Notes: generated from the letters alone by a model not told the origin. Positions 1 to 12,336 are shown, counted from the stretch's first letter. The stretch: 64,000 nt of DNA from Platerodrilus igneus (GCA_036346225.1 JARFIW010001185.1:248001-312000), one strand, 5' to 3'. A program made the numbers and translations.

Positions 1-77
1 TTGTGGTTATTTAACTCTACAAAACTGTTGATCAAACAATAAACGTTTTTTCTGAGTCTCAACAGATCTTTTAAATA

Positions 78-1481
78 CTCAGTTACATGGTAATTGCAAC
101 ACCAAGAAGGGTTGGAAGTTTTTTTACAAAACTTGAAAAATATGTTTAACTACACAAAGGCAATAATTGAATAAAATTTCCCAAAAGAAACTAAAATATT
201 AATACAATTTTTATTAATAATGTGTTGTCCCACCCCCTATTTGTTACACATTCCTTCACCCTTCGTGGTATCGAATCCAGTAGATCGTCGATATCTTGTT
301 GAGGTATTATGTCTCAAGAACATGCACTTGATGCCGAGCTTCCAGTGAATGCTGAGAATTTGATAACTCCCTCAGTCCTCTACCCATAATGTCCTACATA
401 TGTTTAAATGGCTAAATATCAGTAGATTTGGGTGGCGATGGTAATCTTCAAATAGGTTAAGAGTAGTCCTCGTTACGTGAGGACGAGCGTTATCCTGCTG
501 GAAAGTGGATCTTCAGGCTGTTTGAGATAAGGACGGATATGCGGTTTCACAACTTCACTAATGCAGCACTCGGCGTTCATAATGTCTTGGATGAACACCA
601 AACGAGACCGCCTTCCATATGTTATACCACTCCATTCCGTAACTCTCATGGTTCGGTGCACATGCTTTTCAACGGAAAATTTAACATTGGCTCATTCTCC
701 ACGTTTTCGCCCAACTCTCATGCGGCTATCATGCATAACTAAACAGAATCGGGATTCATCACTGAATACTACCGTATGCCACTCCAGGTTCCACTATAGT
801 CGCAAACAGCACTACTCTAAAAGTTGCTGTCGGTGTTGAGCCATAAGCGGTTACACAAGATGTGGTCGAAAAGATTGCAAACCGAAAGCCCTAATTTGGC
901 GATAAACTATTCGGAGGGTTACAGGACGACCATCACTACTTAACCAGTAATCAACAATTGACCTGGTACTGTAGAATCGGTCTCTTAGAGCCATTACGCA
1001 AAGATAGCAGTCTTGAACCTCGTAAGTTTGTCTTTGGCCGCCCGTTGCCTTTTACGACATTCCTGACCTTCCCTATTCCATAGTTGATAACAACGCATAA
1101 TTGTGGATTGATTCCCGTGAAGGCGATTTGCAATTACTCTAAACGAAAAACCACCTTCACGCAACCCACCAATTCTGTCGAATTCGCTCAACTGGTGCTA
1201 ATTTCCATGTTGCTGCACTCTTGGCATAATTACGCCTTCAAAACACGAAAATCAACTAAAGTTTTACACATACAACACAAAATTCAATCAAAAATTGCAA
1301 GAAATACACTGGATAATAATGTTAAAACGAAATGACAAATATGTCAGATAAACCAATACCATTTCATCTATAACAACGAAATTTTAATTAGCTATTACCT
1401 TCGAGTAGTTAAACATGTTTGCCAAATTTTGTTTAAAAAATCCCCAACCTTTCTTAGTGTTGCAATTTTCATGTCACTCAG
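78..1481 (-). mobile_element. Tc1-like DNA transposon, copy A (dead)
   Basis: The element is bounded by inverted repeats of about 40 bp. The left one starts CTCAGTTACATGG at 78 and the matching right one ends CATGTCACTCAG at 1481. Both sit next to a TA dinucleotide (76-77 and 1482-1483), the usual Tc1/mariner target duplication. The minus strand holds pieces of a Tc1 transposase: a helix-turn-helix N-terminal part (about 994-1191, GLREGGFSFRVIANRL) and a DDE-domain part (about 473-661, WSGITYGRRSRLVFIQ). The DNARPH motif near 478-500 is in a different frame, so the gene is broken there. The flanks match those of copies B and C. Confidence 0.88.
473..1191 (-). pseudogene. Tc1 transposase pseudogene, copy A
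   Basis: On the minus strand, reading from about 1191 down, an N-terminal DNA-binding segment (GLREGGFSFR, then a Tc1-style HTH) is followed by a frame change into a KDKLTRF segment. A DDE-domain segment follows at 661-473. Its reading frame closes before the DNARPH motif, which lies one frame away because a base is missing in the CTTTCC tract near 500-506. Copy C shares this defect, while copy B keeps the longer tract (AAAAG). No functional enzyme can be encoded. The family acts as a cut-and-paste DD34E transposase in the nucleus. Confidence 0.82.
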
Positions 1482-2340
1482 TATAAATTAATGACTTAGA
1501 ACGCTTAATTAATTTAAGTTGGTTTAATTTTAAACAAACAGGCACAGAGTATTCTTTTTTTATAGCTCCTATTTGCAGTTAACCTATCTTGTTGCCAATG
1601 ATGTTGACTTCCTTATTTATAATCTTCTTGACGATAATCTACTTGTGAATTTATGCGCTTTTTACATGATGATAAGAAGATACTGATGATAGTGCAGATC
1701 TTGATCAAAGTGCACAAACATCAATTACTTCGAGGATTTCTTTATAATACTTTTAAAGATGGCAAGATGAGCTTGATTATACATGTATCATTAGATACAA
1801 CCTTGGAATGAATGGACTCATGGTCTGTATAGCCATAGTCGGATACTAGATAACTAAGTATATAATGGGATTACTAGATAATACAAACTGTTGTTTAAAA
1901 ACTTCCTGTTGTTGAATACAATTTAAAAGATTTGAAGTCATGCCCTGATCCTGATGTGGTAAAAAAATGCCCATAAACGAAACTATTCCGAAACAGAACA
2001 AAAGTAGGGAAATATTTTTAGAACGGTTTTTGATATGCTATGTTGCCCATGTGAACCAATAAAGATACTTTCTAAATGCATTGTTTCTATGTCCGATTCG
2101 CTTAAACTGTCAAGAGGTATCGCTGCCCTACTATAGTAAAACCTAGTAAGTCAATTTTCGACAATGTTGGAGATTGTGATATTTAGAAAAGTAGTTTTAC
2201 GATTCGATACTGATGTGTCATTACGACGTTTTGAACTGGGTTGTATTTTTAGCCACAGATTCTATAAATATATACAAAACTAGCGAAAGAGTCCCCTAAC
2301 TATCCAAAATATTGACTTACTAGGTTTTGCCTAATCACAA
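1482..2340 (+). repeat. Segmental-duplication flank downstream of Tc1 A
   Basis: This stretch is collinear with 30860-31690 at high identity by eye, differing by scattered substitutions and small indels. It includes the relic of an exon-like ORF at 1575-1811 that is intact at 30953-31189; here a 3-bp and a 1-bp deletion have broken the frame. The similarity ends near the TACTAGGTTTTGC segment (about 2325 and 31680). No independent gene was recognised. Confidence 0.75.
1575..1811 (+). pseudogene. Frameshifted copy of the duplicated exon-like ORF
   Basis: This is homologous to the open 79-codon segment at 30953-31189, starting after the same CTATTTGCAG acceptor-like site and ending near the same TGA. 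It lost three bases around CTTATTTATAATC and one base in GCGCTTTTTACATG, so the frame closes early. The product is not recognised. It marks the age of the duplication rather than a function. Confidence 0.5.
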
Positions 2341-2946
2341 GCAGAAAACGGCATTCTATTTTTGTTTTAAAAGCAAGATATTAAAATCATATTACGATAG
2401 GTACAAGGCCGCCTCTGATAACGTGTCATTCCCACATAGCATGAGTGTAAATTATTAAACCCACAAAATTGACAGTTTAGTTTAAATTTGGATTAGATGG
2501 ATTTAATTTCAGTTTACAGAACGGTGTAAAACAATTTTTGACTTTTAATCTGAGTGCATATTTCGAATAGATGCACTCATTTTTTGCGATTGAAATTAGA
2601 AATGCATCTGATCTAAAATTGCATAGAGTTGGCTTCAGTACGTAACTATGGAAATGCGAATGCTGAAGTCAATACACTAGACTTTCGTAGACAAAGAAAA
2701 AAAACGCTTGTCGTATGTAATTTTTTTGTAATCAAGTACTACAAATTAGAATATAGAAAAATTCTATGATATACGGTATTCTTCAATATGTTTATTTAAA
2801 ATGTATAAAGGTAATTTCCTTTCAGTTTTACTGATTTCTCGGTAAATTTAATTTTGTGGTTTTGCAATTGATAACTTTAATTTTAAAATATGGTATAATA
2901 ATGTGTTTAAAATCTATGGGAAACTACTAACTAGCCAATCTTAAAT
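2341..2946. other. AT-rich stretch without recognised content
   Basis: No open frame of useful length, no inverted-repeat termini and no match to other parts of the window were seen. Confidence 0.5.
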
Positions 2947-3215
2947 TACGTTGATCAATCATAATTGCTTTCAGCGATTGGATTCCCATTCATGCTGTCT
3001 GAGTGGATTTATTTATTATTCTACTTATGTCAGCATTAAATTTCTTGCTGAAAACATTTATTTTAATTTTCTGCGGCCGTCAGCATTAAATTTAATTATG
3101 ACTGGGTTTATTAAATTTTCTGCAGATTTCATATTTCTACAATTGCTATCTAGACAATACCTTAGCATTAAATTCTTGCTGACATGGGTTGAATTTTCTG
3201 CTGTTCTTGTTGTTT
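2947..3215 (+). repeat. Interspersed repeat related to those at 8.2 and 25.7 kb
   Basis: It begins with TTGATCAATCATAATTGC, which is also the tail module at about 8686-8703 and 26156-26173. It then carries imperfect repeats of a CAGCATTAAATTTCTTGCTGA module at about 3032, 3078 and 3163. It reads as a diverged end of the same repeat family. The ORF that spans it is a by-product of the repeats. Confidence 0.5.
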
Positions 3216-3398
3216 AATATCTTTATGTACTCAAGATATGTGTGTGATAATTGCTCAATCTTTATTGTCAAGTTATAGTTGTGTTCTGTATAACTAATCA
3301 AAATGAAAACTTTTTTTAAAATTGCCCTTGTCAGGAAAAAATAATGATAGTGGTTGGGTTAAAATTCTTGAGTAGATTCTTCATCTGAATTTTTTTAG

Positions 3399-3472
3399 TG
3401 AACAAGAAGAAGAACAACCAGAAACGACCGCGCGTCAAAGATGAAGAAGACAGCCCTCATAGAACCGATAAG
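3399..3472 (+). CDS. Candidate internal exon (74 nt) of an unrecognised host gene
   Basis: A pyrimidine tract ending TTTTTTTAG precedes 3399 and a GTAATA donor follows 3472. One frame is open throughout, with two bases of a split codon and then 24 codons. It encodes a lysine- and acid-rich, probably disordered segment (KKKNNQKRPRVKDEEDSPHR). Base composition is clearly less AT-rich than the surroundings. It ends in phase 0, which suits the ATG-starting segment at 12269. The gene family is not recognised. It could be a chance open stretch; transcript data would settle it. Confidence 0.35.
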
Positions 3473-3586
3473 GTAATATTTTACCGTTCAGAGTTGGTGT
3501 GAGTAAGAACTGTTCTTTGTAGTTGGAATGCTTGCTCATTTAGAAAAACGATGTTATAAACAACTTATGTGAATTATAGTATGTTT

Positions 3587-3591
<5 letters not shown>

Positions 3592-3643
<52 letters not shown>
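3592..3643. repeat. (TA)n microsatellite
   Basis: A nearly pure TA tract of about 50 bp that directly abuts the TGCTGTGG terminus of the LTR starting at 3644. Confidence 0.95.
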
Positions 3644-3645
<2 letters not shown>

Positions 3646-5763
3646 CTGTGGATCTCTAGAACAATCGAGATCGCTTTCTTGGGGCCGGTGATAGGGCCTT
3701 CATAAAATTTTCTAAAAAAAATTAATAAACAAAATTCTTACAATACCTTTGGAACGCCTCCTTATTTCTGCACACCCTGGCTAGCTCAAAAATCTGCTTC
3801 TTCTTAAATACCTACCATCCTAAGTACATTGGTTTCTCACAAACACGGTCAAATAAAATTACCACTCAAATAATGCAACAAGACATACAACTTTTTTATT
3901 TACACATATTAAGAAGTTTCCATAAGCACGAAAATATTTACACATTTGTATATGCAGTTTGATAAAAATAAATGTTACTATCTCAATCCTTAAATCTTTT
4001 AAAATTTCATTATTTTAATATATTTCAACCATTTTATTTTAGACGAGTAGAAGGGATTGTTGTGCAAAGCTAAATTAATTTTTTATTCTGGTCTATTTTG
4101 AGCTTAGTATAACCCAGTTATTCTAAATGCTTTTACACATCGCATTTTTGTTTAAAATAAAGCTAAAGACCCGTTTACTCCTTACAACAACATTTCTATA
4201 TCATCAATAAACATTTTTAAATAATCAATATTAATTGTCCTGTACATATACCCTTTTAAATAAGTTTTTACGGTAATAAAATACACCCCTATAAGTCAAA
4301 ATACTCAAGCACAAAACATCAGCACAAATGTTCAAGCAAAAGCAAGAAATTAGTTTTCTTTATTTGAAGTAAGCTTCGTCCATCGTTACCTCTGAAGATG
4401 TGTTCCAAAACCCTTGTCATTGTGTCCATACACTTCGTGATTATACCTGAATCCAACTTATGTCCACTATCTACCCAAATCTCTGCAAACTTTAGTATTT
4501 CTACCCGGATAATTGTCTTGACCAAGCTAAACTTTCCATAACCACTACACTTCACGCATACTAGTTTAAAACTTCTCGATTCGCTTACACAAGTACCGTC
4601 CTATTATTAGATTGTATCGTGTAGTAACAGCGCCTTTGATAAGCTAGCACCCACTTGTGCAAATAACACTTTTAGTACTTTCCGGTATGTTACTAGGAGC
4701 TTTTTCACACTTTTCAATAGGATGTCCGTATAATAATTCAACTAATAAGCAATAATCAGTACGTAATAGCAACTAAGTACGAGATCTCAGCGATATAAGA
4801 TCTAAAAGATGTAAGAGCTTTAATAATTCTCCCACTATATTTATACGCCTTTTAATACCCCTCACGGAACCTCGTTTCATCGAAAAGCTTATTTTCTAAA
4901 ACCAATTCTCAAAATTTTGTTGGTAACGAACTTCAAGGTCTGAAAAATTCCAAGTTTACCGTGCTGTTACATAGAAATTCCTTCAACCACCTCTAACGGA
5001 CGCGGGCTTTTCAAAACTGCTAACCTTCGACCAATTGTATTGCTTTTCCCCGTTTTAACGTTCAACTCTCTAGCTACCTTTCTTCGTTTCACCCATATTT
5101 ATTGTTTTTTTTTTAAAACTCCTCTCAAGCTACAGAAGATCGATATTGTTGTTGGCCTTCAAATCTCCCGTGTAATTTAGACGTGTGTTGTATCCAACGT
5201 TTTATTATACGTGTTCTCTGTCTATTTTACATTATAGATATTTCATTTCATTTCGTTTTCAAAGCATTTGTTATTTTAGCAGCTTGTGGCACCGACCGTT
5301 GCAAACAATTCTATGCAATTTTGTTCCAACGTATATTTCAGTTCTTTAAACTGGACATTTAACTAAGAGGTGTTTGTTTGAAGTAAACTGTCCGTTTAAA
5401 ATAATAATTCAGAGTTTTCGAGTTTCTTAGGATTTGTATAGCAAACGTTACGTTTATTTAAATGGAAATATGCGTATAAGTTATTGATTTTCTATACTCA
5501 AAAGCTACGTTTTATATTCCATGCGCTTGATTTAAAATATTACAACTAATTATACGTATCCTTAAGTTTTCATATACTCTAAAGCTTTTCCCCTTTATGC
5601 AATTTTGACCTTCTGATTTAGAAATACAAAAATATCTTAATAACCGTCCGTTTTCACTATTTAAACTGATTAATTTGGCCTGTAAATAAATTGTTCCTAT
5701 TGCCTTTATACACAGTTGTTAAAAATTTATTATATAGACCTATTTACCCTTCTTAACCTATAA
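3644..5763 (-). mobile_element. Long LTR, subfamily B, minus orientation (solo or remnant)
   Basis: It lies exactly between two (TA)n tracts. The left end is TGCTGTGG (LTR 3' end in minus orientation). The right part, about 5280-5760, matches the ends of the LTRs at 39.2-40.8 and 40.9-43.0 kb. Minus-strand landmarks in order are a TATA box (TATAAATATAG, about 4836-4847), a splice-donor-like AGAGGTAACG near 4383-4393, a leader block with AACCCAG and GAGTAAACGGG (about 4083-4185), and a decayed short ORF with the GAGCTAGCCAG module (about 3775-3790). No gag or pol is present, so it is solo or non-autonomous. Confidence 0.75.
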
Positions 5764-5764
5764 T

Positions 5765-5765
5765 T

Positions 5766-5826
<61 letters not shown>
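5765..5826. repeat. (TA)n microsatellite between two LTRs
   Basis: An interrupted TA tract of about 60 bp. It separates the minus-oriented LTR ending near 5763 from the plus-oriented LTR starting at 5827. Confidence 0.95.
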
Positions 5827-5827
<1 letters not shown>

Positions 5828-8146
5828 ACTCATATTTAGACCAGGGTAGAAAATTAAATAATCACATCAAATAATTTTAATCACCGTGTAGAAGCTTTGG
5901 GAAAAGGTACGCGTTATTAAAAAACCGTGAAGCATAAAAATTCATTCGTTTCATTAAAAATAAGAGATTTAAATCATCTACAAGACGCTTGCTATAAAAA
6001 AAAAGGAAGCAGTATTAGAAAGCTCTACGTGTAATTTAATTATTCCTAGTAAAGAAACAAATAGAAATTACGTGCAAAATTTATATTAATTAACTCAATT
6101 TTAAGTAACCGGTATTAAACAAAATGTACAGATAATAATTAATATTTGATTAGGAGTCACTAAAAATTAAAGGGTATGATTTTTAATTGAAGTTAATTGA
6201 ACCATTAGTAACATATAATATCTATAAAACTTGTAAAACCCAATAAAATGCAAATCGTAGAAGTATTATTTAGAAGTATTATGTTTGAACACCTGCGTAT
6301 TTTAAAAGGCAATTTCAGTTTAATTTGTTTAGATAAACATGTCGATTCTACGGATATTGGAAACGGTCGGATGCTTTAGCACGAAATACAAAACAGGGTT
6401 TATTTAAAAGCTCGTTCTGCGTAAATTATGCAGATAACGAATGGTTACAGAGAATCTTGGAGAAACCGTCGTTTAATATTCACGGGAAGGCTAGATACGG
6501 GATTATTTAACCCAGATAAGAACACACGTGGACTGAAAATAATCGATAATAAAGAATATCAATTTGCACCAATAAGAACAGGTTAGATAGAGACAGATAA
6601 TATGCGCAAGACCGAGACACATATAGTAAAAGGCGTGAGTGGAGCAACGTCATTGGGTTGCGATTGGTTGAAAATAAAAGGCAAAATTGAGAGGTAAAAT
6701 AACATTTCTGTATAAAATTTAATTAGTTATTTCCAGACGTTGCGAGCCGTGTCGAAATTTCTGAGATTTAACTGGTGCGAGTGCAAATTTCGTAAAAATC
6801 GCATGCCGGGCTGCGGAATGGGAACCTAGCATGCGAAATTCTGAAGAATTGTCCGTTTTGGGGACAAGACCGACAGACAGGCTAACCTCTATATATACCC
6901 AGGTTAATATGAACAAGCTCTCTTAGATCTGCGACTTGATTCAATGCGTTAAACAGTGCTTTTAGTTTTCCGAGTTTGATAGAATAATTTAAAGTTTGCT
7001 CGTATATTTTGGTGATTTAAAACAGTTTGTTCTTTACGTGCTACAATGAATGTACTTTAGTGCACTTAGAAAAGAAGATACAAGGTAATAAAGTTTAGTA
7101 TCACTGTACCAATTAGTAAAATTTACAACGACAAATGAATACACAAAAGTAGGCAGTTTTGGCGTATATTTGTGAAAGAAGTATGAATTTCTTTGCTATT
7201 TTTCGGGGGTGTTAATAATTAAATGATTCGTAAACGTGTCTGGAGCCACAAAACAAGCTTCAGATATACACAAATGAGTTCCGGAAAAGCACTGAAACTA
7301 CTTTAGATGAATGGTGATGTAGAAAATTTTAAAGGCGACCAGCAATACGAGGACCTAAACATAACCCAGTTGGATTGGTGTGATTAACAGAGGACGATAT
7401 ACATTGGGGCCACGAGTGCATTAACCTTCAGGTAACTTATGCTTTGTTGTTGGATTTTGATATTTTGGTGTGTGTTGAAAAACTTTATAATTGATTTACT
7501 TAAAATGGACAGTAGTGAAATTGTACTAACAATAAAATTTTAATTTTAAGGTGAAATTTGCTTGTTTAAGTAGAAAGGGGTATTTAGTATTGATGTTCTG
7601 GATTATGATGAAAATTTGGGTATGTCTTTGAGCTCAATTAGACGAACCTGGTTAATTAACGTAAAGGGTGGTAGATGCTCCTTTGTACTCAGACTCAGGT
7701 CTGCATATATTGTTATAGTAATTAGTAGGCATCCTACAAGGACTTTAATTCTGGATGCACTTTAAAATGATAACAAATTTAATCTTGAAATTTTCTGATA
7801 CTGAAATTTATGCTGAATTTTAATTTTGAAATTTTAATGTATTGTGAATATTGATGTAAATAGAGTTATCGTTGATGTTTGTGGTAGGAATGTGTTTGTT
7901 TGTTTTTATGAAAGAGGATGAAGGTTTAACTAGGTGAGCAGCCGAGGCGGAAAAGAGTAAAGAGGCGAGTAACAGAAGAAAGTCAACGGACCAGTTAAAT
8001 TAATAGCTTTTTGTAGGTTTCACAGCATTCTTGACGCCCAATCTGTGGGGCTCGATTCGAAAACCGTAGTTCCCGGATTTTGGTGGATTCATAGCATCTT
8101 GACGCCCAATTCGTGAGGCTCGATTCTAATACAGGGAAACACAGCA
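5827..8146 (+). mobile_element. Old solo LTR of the same family as the 51.6-59.1 kb element
   Basis: It starts ACTCATATTTAGACC directly after the TA tract and is collinear with 51578-53817 over its whole length, but with many substitutions and indels, so it is much older. A TATA box (CTATATATACCC, about 6888-6899) and a CAGGTAAC donor-like site (about 7430) are at the same places. The 3' end has three LTR-terminus-like sites (8021-8027, 8090-8096, 8140-8146), the first two followed by primer-binding-site-like TGACGCCCAAT sequences. No internal region is present. The small minus-strand ORF at 6719-6916 has a shifted counterpart in the LTR at 51.6 kb and is probably not a gene. Confidence 0.8.
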
Positions 8147-8147
8147 T
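8021..8147 (+). repeat. LTR-end/PBS-like tandem modules (two)
   Basis: CACAGCA at 8021-8027 is followed by TGACGCCCAATC and GGGGCTCGA. CATAGCA at 8090-8096 is followed by TGACGCCCAATTCGTGAGGC. CACAGCA at 8140-8146 then meets an AT-rich tail. TGRCGCCCAA...GGGGCTCGA is complementary to the 3' end of tRNA-Lys(CUU), whose classical retroviral PBS is TGGCGCCCAACGTGGGGC. Confidence 0.7.
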
Positions 8148-8213
8148 TCTATATATGTATTTTATAAATTACAATAAGGAAAAATACATTGTGTTTTTCA
8201 TTTCACGTTACTC

Positions 8214-8775
8214 CCGATTTAAAACTACGACTTGTTATTCTTTAAAAGCGAGAATGAAAAATTGATGCAATCAGTCTGTCTGTCTTTGGCAAATTTTGAG
8301 ATATCTGTACATTGGAAAACCAGTAACCAGTAAATAACTCATAGCATATATTTCAATAGATTTATTACTAGTTTTTGAAGTTGGAGCATTTCATAAATTT
8401 CTCCGTTTATATTTCTTGCAGATAACTGAGTTCGCGATTTAATAACTACGACTTGTTATTCTTTAAAGCGAAAATGTAAAATTGATGCAATCAGTCTGTC
8501 TGTCTTTGACAAATCAGTATATATTTCTTGCAGATAACTGTGTTAGCGATTTAATAACTACGACTTGTTATTTTTTTAAAAGCGAGAATAAGAAATTGAT
8601 GCAATCAGTCTGTCTGTCAATGGCAAATTTAGAGATATCTGTACAATTTGTTAAATGTTGTAAAACCAGTAAAGAGCTATTGCGTTGATCAATTATAATT
8701 GCTTTCAAGGTTGACAGTCCCATTCGTGCTGACTGAGTTCAATCGTTTTTCTGCATTAAATTTTTTACTGACTAC
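8214..8775 (+). repeat. Interspersed repeat with tandem units and TCTG tracts
   Basis: A module runs from CGATTTAATAACTACGACTT through AAAATTGATGCAATCAG and a (TCTG)n run to AGATATCTGTACA. It occurs near 8215, 8436 and 8548. A tail module (TTGATCAATTATAATTGC ... GTGCTGACTGAGTTCAATC) closes the array. The same arrangement recurs at 25698-26262. The 68-codon ORF inside (8482-8688) follows from the repeat and is unlikely to be a gene. Confidence 0.7.
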
Positions 8776-9255
8776 AATAATACAAACACAATCTTTCTAT
8801 TGTTTTTATTATTATTAAACCATTCTCCTAATAACAAGGTATTTTGTTTTGCAAATTGCAGATTATTATTGGTGTGTCTATAACAATGCATGTTACATAG
8901 TAAACGATTGTTGATTTTTAACTCCGATGGCTTAGGACAACCTAGTGCAAGCATATCAGTTACAACGTTTTGCATTAGATAGGTTTCCATCCATTTCTTC
9001 TTTTCTAAACCCTTCACACATACTTCTCCACCGGGTCTGATAATTTTCTTCAAATAAAGCGCTATATATGATGACATCATTCCAGCCGTTGAAGATTCAT
9101 CCCAAGAAATACCATGAATATTCCTTGTCACCCAGTCGTTATGTTTTATATGATCTTGGCTCAAACAACTAGACTGCATTGGCAGTTTAAAAATTTGATG
9201 CCAAATAACACCTTCCAACTAGTCCAAAACCGCAATTTCTTTGCACACAAACTCG
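8772..9255 (-). pseudogene. Polinton-associated minus-strand gene, fragment (copy 1)
   Basis: An open frame of about 148 codons (minus strand, to about 8775) is closely matched by 62991-63440. There the same gene lies convergently just downstream of a Polinton integrase. Visible features are a NIHGISWDES segment, a VKGLEKKKWME segment and an ALGCPKPSELK segment. These resemble an uncharacterised invertebrate family known to me only from memory. No catalytic motif is recognised. The upstream part is interrupted by a TAG in GACTAGTTG (about 9217), where copy 2 reads GACTTGTTG. Function is unknown. Confidence 0.55.
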
Positions 9256-9660
9256 TTTTTCTTGTATTTAAATCCCTGAATATCAATTATATACGTTTGT
9301 ATATGTAGGTATGTACATATGCAGTAAACTTCGTCTAATTAAATTAATATTAGTCTTCTTATATAGCAGATTACCACCATCTGCGTACTTTGCTAACCTA
9401 CTTCTCAAGCTATCACAAGAGTGAACACATTTTGAATTGAAACCGGCCTATGTGTATTTGCAGAGTGGTCGCACTTTGAATTCAAACCGGCCTTAGCATA
9501 TTTTGCATCTGACCTACTGTATAACTTCTCGCTAGAATTCAATACAACTCCACCTTTTTTGTAGGCATCCACATTTTTTCAGTGTAGCATACGTGTGGAA
9601 ACGTTTTGAAGTCAAACCGGCCTATGCGTATTTGCAGCCTCTAATTGTTAAGTATCGTTA
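8775..9660 (-). mobile_element. Terminal fragment of a Polinton-like element
   Basis: It is collinear with 62968-63850. It contains the minus-strand gene described above and then a non-coding end with repeats of a TTGAATTCAAACCGGCC module (about 9430, 9478, 9608), each followed by TATGTGTATTTGCAG-like sequence. The rest of the element is absent. Whether the repeats belong to a terminal inverted repeat cannot be seen here. Confidence 0.55.
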
Positions 9661-12268
9661 TTATTCGATGCAAAATTATTTATTATGGAATACAAGGATT
9701 CGTATTTTGGTAATTTTCTCTACATGAAAGAAGCCTGATCAATTCTCCAAGAATTTAAATAAAAAATTTTAGAATCATCAACTCCGAAAAAGATTGTGTA
9801 CCCACTCTAAATCTATAATTTTTTTGATTAATACTTGCTAGGTACAGTGGCGTCCAATTTAAATTTAAATTGTTTTCAGTTTATATAAGAAAATTTCAAC
9901 TCTGCCCATATCTAACTTTTCCTTGGGGTGATAGCCAAATTAGCCGTCGGCAAAACAGTTTTTAGCGGTTCAATCCAGTACGCGTAAAAACTTTTATTTT
10001 CTTTAAGTACAGTACTAACGTGTCTCACGTGCAATAATGGTGATTAGGCCCGCTTCAACTACTTAAAATAATGCACACGCGTGGAGTTCTGTTAACTAAT
10101 TAATACTAGTTTATGGCACACATCATAAAATAATTAAAACTTGTTTTTCTAGCCCCGTATCGTAGGGCATTTTTAATTTTAGCAGGGTGGCCGTAATAAT
10201 TACTACGGATAATAAATAGATATGTTTTTGAAACCGTTATAAAGTAAGGAAAAACAATAATTGTTCATAATTTAAAACAAACGTACAACGTACACATACA
10301 TACACACAGCACGACTATTTGATTAGAGATAATTTAATTTATTTCTTTTTGGGACAATACTGATACTGTGTTCGTGGGATATATTTTAGTTTAGGAGGGG
10401 GCAAATTGTGCCCATTACTTTTTTATGTTACAATGACTTTCCCTGTATATTACTTATTTTGTACGTTAGACGTAATAAATTATTTCTTAAAGATACATAA
10501 TTCTATTCTGGGTCAAGCACTAAAAACTAAATACACCGCAATCTCGTTTTAGCAGCACATGTATTATTAAAGTTGATGAACTTGAATGCTATCGTAGAGA
10601 TTACTCGAGGTCTTGTTCGATTCCATACGTTATTGTAAGTAGGCTTTCGACCTACTTGTGTCGTTGCTAATGGGGTAGCGTTTGCAGGATCTATTATGTA
10701 ACGAACCGTTGAGTTTCCGAAGTTGCAGATAGAGTGTACTGGTATATAAGTTAATGCAACTCCGGTTCAAAATTTGAATATTTACAGGTTGACCACATTT
10801 ACGATAATCCTAAGTAGATCTTCGGCGATTGCGATTGTTTTAACTGGTATTTTTAGACAGTCCTTGGCACGGAACTTGAAAGATAGCGTTGATACAAAAT
10901 ACTATTAAACCCTTACGTTTGGCGTTGAAGGTTAGATAAAATTACTACTTCACCGCAATTTAACTTTGTGTTTATAGGGGGTTTTTTCCCTTTTCTTTTG
11001 GTTTCCTTTGCTTTTTTTTTGGTGCGGCTTATTGCTTACTTGTTTTGTTTAGCTGTTATCGAACTTGGATATTTTTCTGTTGTTTATTCCTACACGGGAC
11101 ATTTATTTACACATCCACAACTTATTTTGTTTTGGGAGATTCTGCTGCTGTACACGGTGACACTAATTTATTTATTTTAGATATTGTTGATGGGAGATTT
11201 TTACTACAAGAAACAACACTGAAGATGATTAGCCTATAGTCGAAAGCGCTCTGTTTTTAACTTAATCAAACTTTGGCTTTCATATTCTTTTCAAACTTTT
11301 TCTTTTTCGAAGCGCTTTTAGTCTTATGTAATGAACTGAAATTACAAAATTCACTTGAACTGGTTTTTAATAACGTTTTTAGGAGGTGTACGCAATGCGT
11401 TTCAAAATTATAAACAAGAGTTTTCAATTACATAAAACACGTTTTAAATGGCATTTAGTATTATTGGATGATTTGCAGTTTTCTGCGTTTTAACTTACCT
11501 AATTTACTATTTAAAATACTATTATAATGTAACGTACTTTTTTTACACAGTTACACTTCGCTTATTAATCTAAAATAATATCGCAATAAAATAAAAATAT
11601 AATTTGAAAATTTTCGATCACTAAAAATAATTCATAAAATTTATAATAGTATATGCGCTCCTTTGCTCTTGAGGTCTAAGTTCCTACAATAAGCTTCGTC
11701 AGGTTGTCATTTCGTGTCACTTTTCTATCAGCGTCTGAACAGGTAAGCTGCTATCAGCGGCATAGGAAAGTGAAGATGTTAGACAGGCACATGGCCTGTA
11801 ACACAGTCCGCAAGAAAATAGATTTGTTTTAACCTCCGTGTCGGAAAGTGGTTCTTGGCAGTTATAGAGTGCAGATTTCATTTTGTGTTCCACCTGTAGT
11901 TGCTGAATCGATTCCTGCTGACCGAAGATTTAGAGGTTCCCCCATCATTAAAACAGTTGGTATAATTAATTAAATACATTTTATTAATGTTTTCCTCTTA
12001 GTGCAATATTATGGAATTAATATTAAGGAAGTAAGTAATATCAAGAAAGTAAGCAATATCATGAAATTATATCACGGATTTCGTTAATATCGTAATTGTC
12101 GTATTTAATGCTGAAAAGAAAATTTAGTTTGAGATTTGAATCCAAAAATTTATAGGATGTACTTAAGAAGGAATTAGTTTGGTTAAATTATGTTGTGTTC
12201 AGAAGATTTCTCATAGTTCCAGCGATAAATTCATTCGTAATCATGTGTTTCCTGTTTGTGCATCGCAG
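9661..12268. other. Long AT-rich stretch without recognised genes or repeats
   Basis: No match to other parts of the window was noticed and no recognisable protein was found. The overlapping frames at 10968-11239 are hydrophobic, low-complexity translations of T-rich DNA. A CAGGTAAGC donor-like site occurs at about 11738 without a coding segment next to it. The stretch may be intron or intergenic DNA. Confidence 0.5.
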
Positions 12269-12336
12269 ATGGTTATGGACTATCTCACATCTGATGCCAC
12301 AGTTCAATTTCTTTTGATCGTACTGTTCTTCCACAC
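12269..12336 (+). CDS. Candidate exon (68 nt) starting with ATG and encoding a hydrophobic segment
   Basis: CATCGCAG precedes 12269 and a strong GTGAGT donor follows 12336. The frame is open: Met at codon 1, then YLTSDATVQFLLIVLFFHT, a 12-residue hydrophobic stretch. It could be a signal-anchor or signal-peptide exon. It begins in phase 0, which fits the phase in which the 3399-3472 segment ends, so both may belong to one gene with an 8.8-kb intron now filled by transposons. No family is recognised. Confidence 0.35.

Noticed and set aside
8482..8688. 68-codon plus-strand ORF as a gene
   Set aside because: It is made of the repeated TCTG-bearing module and recurs only as repeat DNA.
10968..11239. 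Hydrophobic ORFs as a membrane protein gene
   Set aside because: The DNA is T-rich low complexity, the two frames overlap, there are no splice signals or motifs and no second copy.
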